DNA of 64,000 bases from UBA1924 sp963976625. GTDB taxonomy: Bacteria; Planctomycetota; Phycisphaerae; Phycisphaerales; UBA1924. The position numbers were made by a program, and so were the translations under genes. This document shows positions 9,240-17,768 of this stretch, in pieces; the stretch's first letter is position 1; the number at the start of each line of letters is the position of its first letter. The notes below the pieces were generated by a model. It searched no databases and was not told the origin of the DNA. It saw only the letters and a program-made list of their open reading frames with translations. The stretch is taken from assembly GCA_963976625.1 (NCBI GenBank), contig CAXBLA010000012.1, positions 1 to 64,000 on the forward strand, read 5' to 3'.

Positions 9240-10361
9240 TCAAGTGCGCTCTAAGGGTGCAAAGCTCGTATATCCCTCCGCTCCACCGCCATAGAAAGTT
9301 TCGGGCTCGGGCGTGCGGTATGGGCCGCCGAGCGCGATCCGCTCGTCGAGATCAGGGTTCGGGATCCAGAGCTTGCCGAACGCCACCGCGTCGGCCCAGC
9401 CGTCGGCGAGGGCCTGCTCGCCCTGCTCGGGCGTGTAGTTGCCATTGGCAATGTAGAGCCCTCCGCCGCTGTCTTTGAATGCTTTGACGATCGCGGGGAT
9501 CACCGTTTCGACCCGCGGGTCGATCGTCGCACGATCCCAGGTCTCCACGGCGTGCAAGAACCCGAGCCCAAGCTTGCCCAGACCACGAGCTAGCGCCGAG
9601 AACACAGCCTGCGGATCCGAGTCGCGAACATCTTTGTGCTCGCTGAGCGGCGAGATCCGGTACCCGACCCGGCTGGCCGAGCCGTCGGCGTCGCGCCAGA
9701 CATCGACGACCGCCTGGGCCACCATCAATGGGAAGCGGATGCGGTTCTCGATCGAGCCGCCGAAGATGTCGTCGCGTTTGTTGACCCCGTCGCGGGTGAA
9801 CTGATCGAGCAGGTAGCTGTTGGCCCCGTGGATCTCGACGCCGTCGAACCCGGCGTCCTTGGCCCGCTGGGCCCCGTCGCGGAAGGCTTCAACGATGCCC
9901 GGGAGCTCATCAGTCGCCAGCTTGCGGGGGGCGGTGTTCTTGGCCCGCACCATCGTGTCGTCGATGTAGCTCATGGACTCGGAGATCACATCGGTCGAGC
10001 TGACTGGCTGTCCATTGTTCGGCAGGAGCGCAGAGTTAGACACGCGCCCGACATGCCAGAGCTGGAGCACGATCTTGCCGCCCTTGGCGTGCACCGCGTC
10101 GGTGACCTTCTTCCAGCCTTCGACCTGCTCGTCGGTGTGGATGCCTGGGGTTGCGTAGTAGCCGTAGCCCCAGGGGGTGACGGGCGTCGCCTCGGCGATG
10201 ATCACGCCCGCGCCGGCTCGCTGTGCGTAGTACTCGGCCATCAGGTCATTGGGCACATTGCCGGGCATGGTCGCCCGACTGCGGGTGAGCGGGGCCATCC
10301 ACACACGGTTCTTGGCTTGCAATGGCCCAATCTCGACACTATTCATTAACTGTTCATGCAT
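9240..10361 (-). CDS. Old yellow enzyme family alkene reductase (NemA-like, FMN/NADPH)
   Basis: 373 aa, normal OYE size. A single TIM barrel binding FMN that reduces activated C=C bonds (enones, nitro esters, maleimides) with NAD(P)H. Visible signatures: NRVWMAPLTRSRA at the N-terminus, LQLWHVGR, the catalytic/FMN segment GFDGVEIHGANSYLLDQFTRD (broken here for length: EIHGANSYLLDQF then TRDGVN), NRIRFPLMV, and GLYIANGNY / DAVAFGKLWIPNPDL at the phosphate-binding end. The upstream start (10361) is preferred over the Met five codons in because it aligns with the family N-terminus. It sits in a minus-strand run with synthetase genes; no functional link is evident. Physiological substrate unknown. 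Confidence 0.92.
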   Translation of the reverse strand: MHEQLMNSVEIGPLQAKNRVWMAPLTRSRATMPGNVPNDLMAEYYAQRAGAGVIIAEATPVTPWGYGYYATPGIHTDEQVEGWKKVTDAVHAKGGKIVLQLWHVGRVSNSALLPNNGQPVSSTDVISESMSYIDDTMVRAKNTAPRKLATDELPGIVEAFRDGAQRAKDAGFDGVEIHGANSYLLDQFTRDGVNKRDDIFGGSIENRIRFPLMVAQAVVDVWRDADGSASRVGYRISPLSEHKDVRDSDPQAVFSALARGLGKLGLGFLHAVETWDRATIDPRVETVIPAIVKAFKDSGGGLYIANGNYTPEQGEQALADGWADAVAFGKLWIPNPDLDERIALGGPYRTPEPETFYGGGAEGYTSFAPLERT

Positions 10362-10403
10362 TTAAAAACTCCAACCATCCGTTCGTCTCTCGCTGTTCGT
10401 TTC

Positions 10404-10808
10404 TCAATCACCAACCGCTGGGAACCCGCACCCGCACTCGGGGCAGATGCTCGGGCCAACGCAAATCTCTTCGAGCCAGATCGGATCGAGCCCTTGCAGT
10501 TCGTACCTGCACTTGTAGCAGTGAACATGGATCCGATCGTGCTTATTCCGCTTCTTGGATCGGTAGGCGTTCCTCGATTCCGGGATCCAGCGGAGCAAAA
10601 ACGGTCGGCGAGCTCGGCGTTTGCGCCCGCACCGCGAGCGCAGCTGCGTCATCAGCACATACCGCTCAACCGGCTTGGGCCCGTCGACGAGTTTCTGGAT
10701 GACCAATATGAGGGCGGCGCGATCGATAAACGATGATAGGAGTCTCGTCGCCTTACTTCGCGCACAGTTCTTTAAGGGCTTCGTCAAGATCTGGATGGGC
10801 GAAGACAA
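10404..10808 (-). CDS. Small basic zinc-ribbon protein, hypothetical
   Basis: Up to 134 aa. The C-terminal half has CYKCRYELQGL (CxxC) followed about 20 residues later by CPECGCGF, a two-Cys-pair zinc ribbon of the 'CxxCxYxLxGL...CPECG' type common in planctomycete proteins. The middle is very basic (RSRCGRKRRARRPFLL, RSKKRNKHD). The start is uncertain: the ATG at 10808 overlaps the 3' end of the upstream SDR gene by 56 bp and lacks a Shine-Dalgarno, while the ATG at 10652 would give an 82-aa protein that keeps the whole ribbon. Function unknown; nucleic-acid or protein contact is possible. The upstream SDR gene overlaps, so the two may be co-transcribed. Confidence 0.6.
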   Translation of the reverse strand: MSSPIQILTKPLKNCARSKATRLLSSFIDRAALILVIQKLVDGPKPVERYVLMTQLRSRCGRKRRARRPFLLRWIPESRNAYRSKKRNKHDRIHVHCYKCRYELQGLDPIWLEEICVGPSICPECGCGFPAVGD

Positions 10809-11676
10809 AACCGTGATCGAGCAGTCGCTGGGGGATGCAGTATCGCCCGTAAAGTACGAGATCCGGGTCAGTTTTGAGGATGAACTTGGCGCCGAAGCGG
10901 ATCATCCACGCCGCGGCTGGCAGCCCGATGGGCATCTTGACCGCTTTGCGGAGCGCACGCATAAATACCTTATTCGAGACCGGCTTTGGCGAGCTGGCGA
11001 TGTACGCCCCGTCCATCGTGTCGTCCTCGATAGCTGATCGGACCATCGAGACCATGTCTTCTATGTGGATCCAGCTCATGCCTTGGGTGCCAGTCGAAAC
11101 CGTCCCGCCCAGTCCGAGCTTGGAGATGAATGAGAGTTTCTTGAACGCCTCCCCGTCACGCCCCAGCACGATGCCCGGACGGAGGATCACTTGGCGGACA
11201 TCCTCGGGGCAGCCCTCTTCGAAGGCCTGCTCCCACGCGATCGCGACGGTTGGCGCGAAGCCATAGCCGTAGGCTGAGTCTTCGTCGCAATCGAGCTCGG
11301 AGTCGCCGTGGATACTTGCGGTGCTCATCTGCACCCAGACCTTGGGTCGCGAGCCTGCCTCTTGAACCGCGAGCCCGAGCTCGCGGGTGGATTCGACCCG
11401 CGAACGCAAGACCTGATCGCAGTGCAGCGGGGTCTTGATGCAGTCCACCGTCCGCCCCGCCAGATTCACCACGGCGTGCGCGCCATCAACGAGCTTGGAC
11501 CATTCGCCCTGGCTCCGCCCGTCCCACTTGGCGTGCGACCATGGCCCTTGTCGAGGTTGTGATCGGGACACAATCACGACATCGTAGCCGCGCTCGCTCA
11601 GGTCCTCGGCCAGGTGCATCCCGACAAATCCGGAGCCGCCGAAGATCAGGACGCGTTTGCTGCTTGTGTCACTCAT
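10753..11676 (-). CDS. TIGR01777-family SDR epimerase (YfcH/SDR39U1-like)
   Basis: 307 aa. An atypical SDR with N-terminal Rossmann motif IFGGSGFVGMHLAE (GGSGFVG), followed by NLAGRTVDC, the MSTASIHGD and YGFA region replacing the classic YxxxK, ILRPGIVLGRDGEAFKK and MSWIHIEDMV, all hallmarks of this family; the C-terminal part (MRALRKAVKMPIGLPAAAWMIRFG) matches its DUF1731 tail. Substrates are unknown in bacteria; the family is related to cell-division inhibitor SulA homologues in name only. The ATG at 11676 has a GGAG Shine-Dalgarno 9 nt away. It lies 35 nt after gltX on the same strand, so an operon is likely. Confidence 0.9.
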   Translation of the reverse strand: MSDTSSKRVLIFGGSGFVGMHLAEDLSERGYDVVIVSRSQPRQGPWSHAKWDGRSQGEWSKLVDGAHAVVNLAGRTVDCIKTPLHCDQVLRSRVESTRELGLAVQEAGSRPKVWVQMSTASIHGDSELDCDEDSAYGYGFAPTVAIAWEQAFEEGCPEDVRQVILRPGIVLGRDGEAFKKLSFISKLGLGGTVSTGTQGMSWIHIEDMVSMVRSAIEDDTMDGAYIASSPKPVSNKVFMRALRKAVKMPIGLPAAAWMIRFGAKFILKTDPDLVLYGRYCIPQRLLDHGFVFAHPDLDEALKELCAK

Positions 11677-11711
11677 TGACTGGCTCCATTTATTAACTGT
11701 GACTGGCTCAT

Positions 11712-13412
11712 TTAAGTGTTGTCGGCGTTCCCCTGATCCTCCGCGACCTTACAGCATCGATCGATCCGTGCGAGGACCGAGTCCTTGCCCAAGATCGCCA
11801 GCGTCTGCCCCAGCGGCGGGCTCACGGCGGCCCCGGTCACGGCGACCCGCAGCGGCTGGGCGAGCTTGCCCATACCGACCTCTTGCGATTCGGCGTACGA
11901 CTTGACCAGCGACTCGATGGGCTCGGGCGCGAAGTCTTCGAGTGATTCGATCTGGGATCGGAATCCTTTGAGCAACTCCAGCCCCTTGCCCTCGCCCTTG
12001 ATCAGTGCCTTGTGGACCGACTTGGGGTCATACTCGATGGCGTCGTCGCTGATGAGCGCGAAGCCGACCACCGACCGACCGTCGGCCAGTGTCTTGCAGC
12101 GGGTTCGCACGGCCGGGGCGAGCAGACGCATATCTTCGAGACTAAATCTCGCAACCAACGACGGGTCATAGGCCGATGCCCAATCAAACCAGAGATTGGC
12201 AAAGGTTTCATCGTCGAGGGCGGCGATCGCGTCGCCGTTGAAGCTCAGGAGCTTGACGCGGTCGAACTTGGACTGCCCCTTGCTCATCGCGCCCATGGTG
12301 AAGTTGGCCGCCAGATAGCTCATGTCGAAGTGCTCGAGGTCCGTGCCGTCTTCGTTCTTGGTTTTGGGGTTCCAGCCGAGCAAAGCCAGGTAGTTGTTGA
12401 GCGCCGACGGCAGGTACCCGGCCCGGCGAAAATCCTCGACATCGATCTCGGGGAGCGTGATCTTGAGGAACTCGGCCAGCTCGATGAGCTGATCGGACGG
12501 GAGCTGGCGGGTCTTGTCCTTGAGCCAGCCGGCGAAGTCCTCGTCGCTGATCGATGCGATGGGCGAGGCGCTGAGCTTGTGTTCTTTGACCGCTTTCTTG
12601 GCCAGCTTGTCCTTATCGCGCTTGGACATCTTCGAGCCGTCGGGATTAAAAATCAACGGCATATGCCCATACACCGGGGTCTCAAACCCGAGCGCCTGCT
12701 GGAGCGCGATGTGGCGAGGCGTGTTGATCAGGTGCTCTTGACCGCGCAGCACATGGGTGATGCCCATGAGCGCATCATCGACGACCACCGCGAGGTGATA
12801 GGTCGGGAAGCCGTCGCGTTTGCGGATGATGAAGTCATCGAATTCGCTCGGCTCGACCGTGACATCGCCGAGGATCTGATCGTGCACGGTGATCGATTCG
12901 TCGGGCATCTTCAGGCGCACGACATGGGGCTCGCCGGCGTCCATCCGGGCGATGCGATCCTCGAGCGACACCTCGAGCCCGGCGCGGTTGTACTTGTAGC
13001 CGGTCTTGGCGGCGATCGCTTCTTTGCGGGCCGCGTCGAGGACTTCCGGGGTCTCGAAGGCTGGGTACGCCTTGCCGGACTCAATCAGCGCCCGGATGTG
13101 GGTGTTGTAGAGTTCCAGACGCTGGGCCTGGAAGAACGGCCCGACCGATCGCGGGTCGCCGCCCAAGTTCGGGCGTGACGCGAGCGTCGGCCCTTCGTCC
13201 CAGTCGATCCCGAGCCAGGCGAGGTCTTCGAGGATCCCCTGCATCGAGGATTCGGACGAACGGGTCTGGTCGGTGTCCTCGATCCGCAGGACAAACTTGC
13301 CGCTTTGGCCTTTGGCGAACGCCCAGCAGAGCAGCGCGGTGCGTGCCCCCCCGATATGGAGGTGCCCGGTCGGGGAGGGTGCGAAACGAGTGATTGAGGA
13401 TGGGTCGGTCAT
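11712..13412 (-). CDS. gltX: Glutamate--tRNA ligase
   Basis: 566 aa, somewhat longer than E. coli GltX. It charges tRNA-Glu with glutamate. The ATG at 13412 gives the standard N-terminus ITRFAPSPTGHLHIGGARTA (HIGH motif), then FVLRIEDTDQTRS, DDFIIRKRDGFPTYHLA, GQEHLINTPRH and FNPDGSKMSKRDK (KMSKS motif), followed by an insertion and the alpha-helical anticodon-binding domain. An open frame extends 78 codons upstream but that stretch belongs to the neighbouring gene in another frame and shows no family homology. Only 11 nt separate it from the hypothetical membrane-protein gene upstream, so read-through transcription is likely. Confidence 0.97.
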   Translation of the reverse strand: MTDPSSITRFAPSPTGHLHIGGARTALLCWAFAKGQSGKFVLRIEDTDQTRSSESSMQGILEDLAWLGIDWDEGPTLASRPNLGGDPRSVGPFFQAQRLELYNTHIRALIESGKAYPAFETPEVLDAARKEAIAAKTGYKYNRAGLEVSLEDRIARMDAGEPHVVRLKMPDESITVHDQILGDVTVEPSEFDDFIIRKRDGFPTYHLAVVVDDALMGITHVLRGQEHLINTPRHIALQQALGFETPVYGHMPLIFNPDGSKMSKRDKDKLAKKAVKEHKLSASPIASISDEDFAGWLKDKTRQLPSDQLIELAEFLKITLPEIDVEDFRRAGYLPSALNNYLALLGWNPKTKNEDGTDLEHFDMSYLAANFTMGAMSKGQSKFDRVKLLSFNGDAIAALDDETFANLWFDWASAYDPSLVARFSLEDMRLLAPAVRTRCKTLADGRSVVGFALISDDAIEYDPKSVHKALIKGEGKGLELLKGFRSQIESLEDFAPEPIESLVKSYAESQEVGMGKLAQPLRVAVTGAAVSPPLGQTLAILGKDSVLARIDRCCKVAEDQGNADNT

Positions 13413-13423
13413 AGGACCAGAGT

Positions 13424-14863
13424 TTAGGTGATGTTTTCCGGATATCGAGCCTGCACGCCCGCTTGTGTGAGCGGATAGGCACAGTAAATGCACGCCGATC
13501 GGCGGACCCGGCGCTTCTGCACCCGCCCGAGGGCAAAGCGAGCGACCCAGTGGGTGAACTTCCAGATCAGCGTGAAGAGCACCCCGATGGATGCGAGCGT
13601 GAAGACGCCGAGACTGGCCGTCCGCTGATCCTCGATCGGCCCCCACTGGAGCGTCAGGATTCCCTGTTCGGCGAAATCATTCCAAACAGATCGACGGTGG
13701 CGATCCGGGATTTTTTCCTCTGGCTTGTGTTCAGGATAGGAGATTCTTTGATAGCCAACGAGCGGCCATCGGTCCGAGATCGCAAGCGAAAAATAGGCCG
13801 ACTGAGGCTCTGCCCAGTGTTGAAAGAAACTCCTCATATATAGCGTGTCCCGCCTGAGTATCATCTCGTCAGACTGTGAATACGGCAGAGCCTCCAACAG
13901 CTTTCGGCAAAGCTCGATGAGCTTCGCATCATCTGATACGGACTGATCAAGCTCTTCGTACCAATATGTCCCACCCACTCTATTGTCAATTGCCGTGAAC
14001 ATGATCATGGAATCGAACTTGGAATCCCGCGGCTGGCTCATCGAATACAACAAAGCCGCGATCAGCAGCCCCATCAAAATGTATCCCTTCCTTAAGTGCA
14101 CACCCACAAGCCTCTGCCCACCCATAGCGACCAGCCATGTACAGACCAAGCAAACACTCAGCAAGCCGAACACACTAACGGGATTCACATACAACCAATC
14201 GCTTACCGCCCCGTCTCTTGTGATGACCGTTTTGCTAACAAGGGGATTGAACGACCAGCCGCTATCATCCCAGCGTGTTGAATAGCGATTGATACCAACC
14301 GAATGCTCATCGCGTACATCTTTCAGGTCGACCCTGTGGCCGGATGCCCAAAGCAAGCCGCCAAAGCGGAGCTGTCGACTTGAAACGATGGAACCGGAAG
14401 TCTCTCTCCATGAAAAATTGATGTACTCTACATTCTCTCCATCAACAACCATACTTTGCTTCACATCAGCGAACTGTTCGCGAACTGCGTTGAGAGCCTG
14501 TGCATCGCCAGCAATGGCACTTTGTAGAACTTTGGAAGATATATAGTCCGATTCAATTGTTGATCTATATCCCAAATTGGGCTGCAAAAAATACGGATAT
14601 CCTATTTTGGGATCTTGAAGCTTCATGTACGAATTGTGAGGGTTCTCTGCAGAGACCATCTGCCCAACATACACCCAGTACCCAATCAACCCCATGCACG
14701 CCACCGCCCACACAATCCTCGGGATCATCCGAGATCGGTGCGTCCAAGGCCGCTTGGTGTCGTGAATAGTGCAGACATCTCGCCCGCATTCTGGGCAGGC
14801 GAGGGCTGGCGAGGGCTTCGTCTCGCTCTCGGGGGCGGGCTTGGTTTCTGGTTTCTGGTCCAC
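13424..14863 (-). CDS. Hypothetical multi-pass membrane protein with CxxC clusters at both ends
   Basis: 479 aa, not recognised. The N-terminus is a charged Pro/Glu/Lys-rich tail followed by CPECGRDVCTIHD (residues about 23-35), a half zinc ribbon. Membrane segments are visible near 48-70, 235-258, 268-285 and 420-445, with a large loop (about 75-230) and a second loop (about 290-415). The C-terminus has CIYCAYPLTQAG, the other half-ribbon, so N- and C-terminal CxxC pairs could form one zinc site on the cytoplasmic side. It starts a run of minus-strand genes and is 11 nt before gltX. It shares the Cys-pair theme with 10404-10808 and 60774-61280. Confidence 0.75.
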   Translation of the reverse strand: MDQKPETKPAPESETKPSPALACPECGRDVCTIHDTKRPWTHRSRMIPRIVWAVACMGLIGYWVYVGQMVSAENPHNSYMKLQDPKIGYPYFLQPNLGYRSTIESDYISSKVLQSAIAGDAQALNAVREQFADVKQSMVVDGENVEYINFSWRETSGSIVSSRQLRFGGLLWASGHRVDLKDVRDEHSVGINRYSTRWDDSGWSFNPLVSKTVITRDGAVSDWLYVNPVSVFGLLSVCLVCTWLVAMGGQRLVGVHLRKGYILMGLLIAALLYSMSQPRDSKFDSMIMFTAIDNRVGGTYWYEELDQSVSDDAKLIELCRKLLEALPYSQSDEMILRRDTLYMRSFFQHWAEPQSAYFSLAISDRWPLVGYQRISYPEHKPEEKIPDRHRRSVWNDFAEQGILTLQWGPIEDQRTASLGVFTLASIGVLFTLIWKFTHWVARFALGRVQKRRVRRSACIYCAYPLTQAGVQARYPENIT

Positions 14864-14999
14864 GCTTGATAATAGACCCGTGAATTTTCTTCCAACTTGC
14901 TTCGATTCCTGCTAGCATGTAGGTCGCACCGGCTCAGACCCGGTCGCACAACATCTTGTATGCGGGCACTGCCGGCCCGCGGTGTTCAAAGGCCGACAA

Positions 15000-15023
15000 T
15001 TGCCCGCCGGAAGGAGGCGGCAA
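15000..15023 (+). promoter_or_regulatory. Shine-Dalgarno hairpin ahead of the EF-G-like gene
   Basis: TTGCC-C-GCC (15000-15008) can pair with GGCGGCAA (15016-15023) with one bulged C, leaving a seven-base loop GGAAGGA. The Shine-Dalgarno AAGGAGG (15011-15017) therefore sits in the loop and at the base of the right arm, 9 nt before the ATG at 15027. Such a fold could tune initiation. Confidence 0.5.
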
Positions 15024-15026
15024 GCT

Positions 15027-17096
15027 ATGGCACTCAGATCCCCGGCGGATATCAGAAACCTCGCACTCGTAGGACAAACAGGCTCAGGAAAAACACTCCT
15101 GGCAGAACGCCTCCTCTTTACCACCAACACGATCGATCGCATGGGCTCGATCGAGGACGGCACCACCTTCTCCGACTGGTCCGAAGAAGAAAAACACCAC
15201 AAGCACTCGCTCCGCACCTCATTGCTCCACTTCGATCACGAGGGGCACATGGTCAACCTGATCGACGCGCCCGGGTTGGGCGACTTTGTCGGGCAGGCGA
15301 TCTCGGTGTTCCCGGCCGTCGAAACCATCTGCGTGGTCATCGACGCCCACAGCGGCATCGAGCCGATGACCCGGCGCATGATGCGCATCGCCAAGCAACG
15401 CAACCTCCCACGCCTGATCATCATCAACAAGATCGATGACGACCAGTGCGATCTCGAGGCGCTCGTCGAATCCATCCGTGAGGAGTTCGGATCCGAGTGC
15501 CTGCCGATCAACCTGCCCACGCCCGATCGCTCGGGCGCGATCTCTGTCTTCGACGACGAGGGTACGGGCGAGACGCTGTTCTCCTCGGAAGCATCTGCCC
15601 ACCAGGCGATCATCGAGCAGATCGTCGAGATGCAAGACGACCTGATGGACACCTACCTCAACGACGGCGACGAGCACAACATCACCAAGCAGCAGCTCCA
15701 TGATGTGTTCGAAAAAGCCCTCCGCGAAGCCCATCTTGTGCCGATTAGCTTTTGTAGCGCCAAGACCGGCGCGGGGATCGAGCAGCTCCTGCACATCTTC
15801 GCGTCCACACTGCCGAGCCCGCTCGAAGGCAACCCTCGCCCATTCCTCAAACGCGACGAAGAGGGCGGCGACGAGCACGCCTTCCACGCCGAAGCGGACC
15901 CGAATAAACCGGTCATCGCCCATGTGTTCAAGGTCACCACCGACTCATTCGTCGGCAAGCTCGGCGTGTTCCGTGTGCACCAGGGCACACTCAAATCCAA
16001 GTCCGAGATCATCATCGGTGACGCCAAAAAACCCGTCAAGATCGGCCACCTGCTCAAACGCCAGGGCAAGGAATCGCACGAGGTCGATGAGCTCGGGCCC
16101 GGTGACATCGGCGCGGTCGGCAAGATCGAAGAGATCCATTACGACGCGGTCCTTCATGAAGGGCACGATCTGGACTCGGTGCATCTCAAGCCATTGCCGC
16201 TGCCCAAACCCATGTACGGCTTATCGATCGAGCTCAAGAACCACGCCGACGAGACCAAGTTCTCCACCGCGATCCACAAGCTGCTCGCCGAGGACCCGTC
16301 CTTGGTGATCGAGCGGATCGCCGCGACCAAGCAAACGGTCATGCGTGGGCTCGGGGAGCTGCACCTGCGGGTGGTCATCGAGAAGTTCAAGGAGCAGATG
16401 GGCATCGATCTGGCCACCGAGCCCCCACGGATTGCTTACAAAGAGACCATCGCCGGAAAGGGCGAGGGGCACCATCGCCACAAGAAGCAATCGGGCGGCG
16501 CCGGGCAGTTCGGCGAGGTGTATTTGCGGGTCGAGCCATTACCAACCGATCATGAGACTGGGTTCGAGTTTGTCAACGCCACGGTGGGCGGGTCGATCCC
16601 GCGCCAGTTCATGCCCGCGATCGAGAAGGGCGTGCGCAGCGCTCTCGATCAAGGGGCGGTGGCCGGCTACCCGATGTCGGGGATCAAGGTCGAGGTCTAC
16701 GACGGCAAGTTCCACGCGGTAGACTCTAAAGAGATCGCGTTTATCACCGCGGGCAAGCGGGCGTTTATTGACGCCGTCACCAAGGCCAAGCCCATGCTCC
16801 TCGAGCCCTTCGTGCACATGGAGATCACGGTGCCGGCGGACAAGATGGGCGACATCGCCGGCGATCTCTCGACCAAGCGCGGGCAGATCCAGGACACGCT
16901 GATGCTGCCGGGCGATCTGTGCACGATCGTGGCCAAAGCACCCCTGAGCGAGCTTCAGAGCTTCTCGACCGAGCTCAAATCCATCACGGCGGGCTCGGGC
17001 AGCTACACCATGGAGTACTCGCACGACGAGAACACGCCGCCTCAGATCCAGCAGGAAGTCATCGCGGCCTTCGCTGGGCACGACCACGATGATTGA
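15027..17096 (+). CDS. Elongation factor G-like translational GTPase (EF-G paralogue)
   Basis: 689 aa, EF-G size. The ATG at 15027 is set by a strong AAGGAGG site. Domain I has G1 GQTGSGKT (16-23), G3 DAPGL (80-84) and G4 NKID; a short G' region, then beta-barrel domain II (from about 275), domain III, domain IV (SGGAGQFGEVYLRVEP) and domain V (MLLEPFVHMEITVPADKMG, DLSTKRGQIQ) follow in order, so it is a full-length EF-G. It differs from canonical EF-G: the first motif is GQTGSGKT rather than AHIDAGKT and the catalytic His of DTPGHVDF is Leu84. It therefore belongs to the EF-G-like/EF-G2 paralogue group, whose role (ribosome-associated, perhaps stress or recycling) is not well settled. Divergently transcribed from 14863. 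Confidence 0.9.
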   Translation: MALRSPADIRNLALVGQTGSGKTLLAERLLFTTNTIDRMGSIEDGTTFSDWSEEEKHHKHSLRTSLLHFDHEGHMVNLIDAPGLGDFVGQAISVFPAVETICVVIDAHSGIEPMTRRMMRIAKQRNLPRLIIINKIDDDQCDLEALVESIREEFGSECLPINLPTPDRSGAISVFDDEGTGETLFSSEASAHQAIIEQIVEMQDDLMDTYLNDGDEHNITKQQLHDVFEKALREAHLVPISFCSAKTGAGIEQLLHIFASTLPSPLEGNPRPFLKRDEEGGDEHAFHAEADPNKPVIAHVFKVTTDSFVGKLGVFRVHQGTLKSKSEIIIGDAKKPVKIGHLLKRQGKESHEVDELGPGDIGAVGKIEEIHYDAVLHEGHDLDSVHLKPLPLPKPMYGLSIELKNHADETKFSTAIHKLLAEDPSLVIERIAATKQTVMRGLGELHLRVVIEKFKEQMGIDLATEPPRIAYKETIAGKGEGHHRHKKQSGGAGQFGEVYLRVEPLPTDHETGFEFVNATVGGSIPRQFMPAIEKGVRSALDQGAVAGYPMSGIKVEVYDGKFHAVDSKEIAFITAGKRAFIDAVTKAKPMLLEPFVHMEITVPADKMGDIAGDLSTKRGQIQDTLMLPGDLCTIVAKAPLSELQSFSTELKSITAGSGSYTMEYSHDENTPPQIQQEVIAAFAGHDHDD

Positions 17097-17125
17097 TCGG
17101 TCTGACTCAACCCGATTCCAACCAG

Positions 17126-17148
17126 CCCGGATATGTTCCGGGTTTTTC
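17126..17148 (+). terminator. Rho-independent terminator after the EF-G-like gene
   Basis: CCCGGA (17126-17131), loop TATGT, TCCGGG (17137-17142), then TTTTTC. It lies 30 nt after the stop codon. Confidence 0.85.
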
Positions 17149-17210
17149 TTTGGGCGCACAATCCTGTACCATGGCGTTAGAGCACGCGAATCAGGAGCAT
17201 TGAGCGCAGC

Positions 17211-17744
17211 ATGAGCCTTAGATCAGACATCGAGCAATGGGATAAAAAAGCTGTCCAGCCGATCGCCAAGGCATACAACGCCCATGCGTCTTCGCCTTCT
17301 TTTATAGAAGATCTCTTGGACATGCTCACAGAGCCCACGCTCGAGGTCGGTGTGAGTTGGATGCTCAAGCACGCGATCGAGGCCGACGATCTTGTCGGCG
17401 AGTCGCTCGCACCCGAACAGCTCACTGCCCTCTATCGGGACGCGACCAAGCTCACCCATTGGGAATCGAAGCTGCACCTGTTGCAGATCATGGAGTTCTT
17501 GCCGATCCCGAGCAGGGCCAAATCAAATGCCGAGCGCTTTGTGCGTGATGGGCTCGATAGCGAGCACAAGTTTGTTCGCGCATGGGCGTTTTCGGGGATG
17601 CACGCCCTGGCAACCAATCACCCGGCATATCAAGCCGAGGCAGAAACACTGTTTGAGCAAGCGGTCAGCGGAGAAAATGAGCCGCCATCGGTCAAGGCCC
17701 GTGTCCGCAAGCTCATCAAGCGTGGGTTTCCAGACAGCAACTGA
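17211..17744 (+). CDS. Small soluble helical-repeat (HEAT-like) protein, hypothetical
   Basis: 177 aa. No signal peptide or membrane segment. The sequence is almost all helical with repeat-like pairs such as HWESKLHLLQIMEFLPI and KFVRAWAFSGMHALATNHP, typical of HEAT/armadillo-type scaffolds, and ends in a basic KARVRKLIKRGF segment. I do not recognise a specific family. An AGGAGC site is about 15 nt upstream of the ATG; a TACCAT hexamer (17168-17173) may be the -10 box. It stands between the EF-G-like terminator and a convergent surface-protein gene (24 nt gap), so it is probably monocistronic. Confidence 0.78.
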   Translation: MSLRSDIEQWDKKAVQPIAKAYNAHASSPSFIEDLLDMLTEPTLEVGVSWMLKHAIEADDLVGESLAPEQLTALYRDATKLTHWESKLHLLQIMEFLPIPSRAKSNAERFVRDGLDSEHKFVRAWAFSGMHALATNHPAYQAEAETLFEQAVSGENEPPSVKARVRKLIKRGFPDSN

Positions 17745-17768
17745 TTGAAGCTGACCTGCATCGCTTAC

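Noticed and set aside
12012..13178. Long open frame on the plus strand opposite gltX, and similar ones opposite rlmN (22453-23646), pfkA (29038-30261), the BatA-like gene and others
   Set aside because: They mirror well-supported genes, have Arg/Asp/Gly-rich composition with no motif, and arise because GC-rich codon usage leaves few stops on the opposite strand.
13421..13426. TAAACT 8 nt upstream of gltX as another leaderless -10 box
   Set aside because: It overlaps the stop codon of the upstream gene, which is only 11 nt away, so gltX is more likely read from the upstream promoter.
13413..13646. N-terminal extension of gltX up to 13646
   Set aside because: The extra 78 codons are out of phase with the real upstream gene and have no synthetase-like sequence; the ATG at 13412 gives the normal GltX N-terminus.
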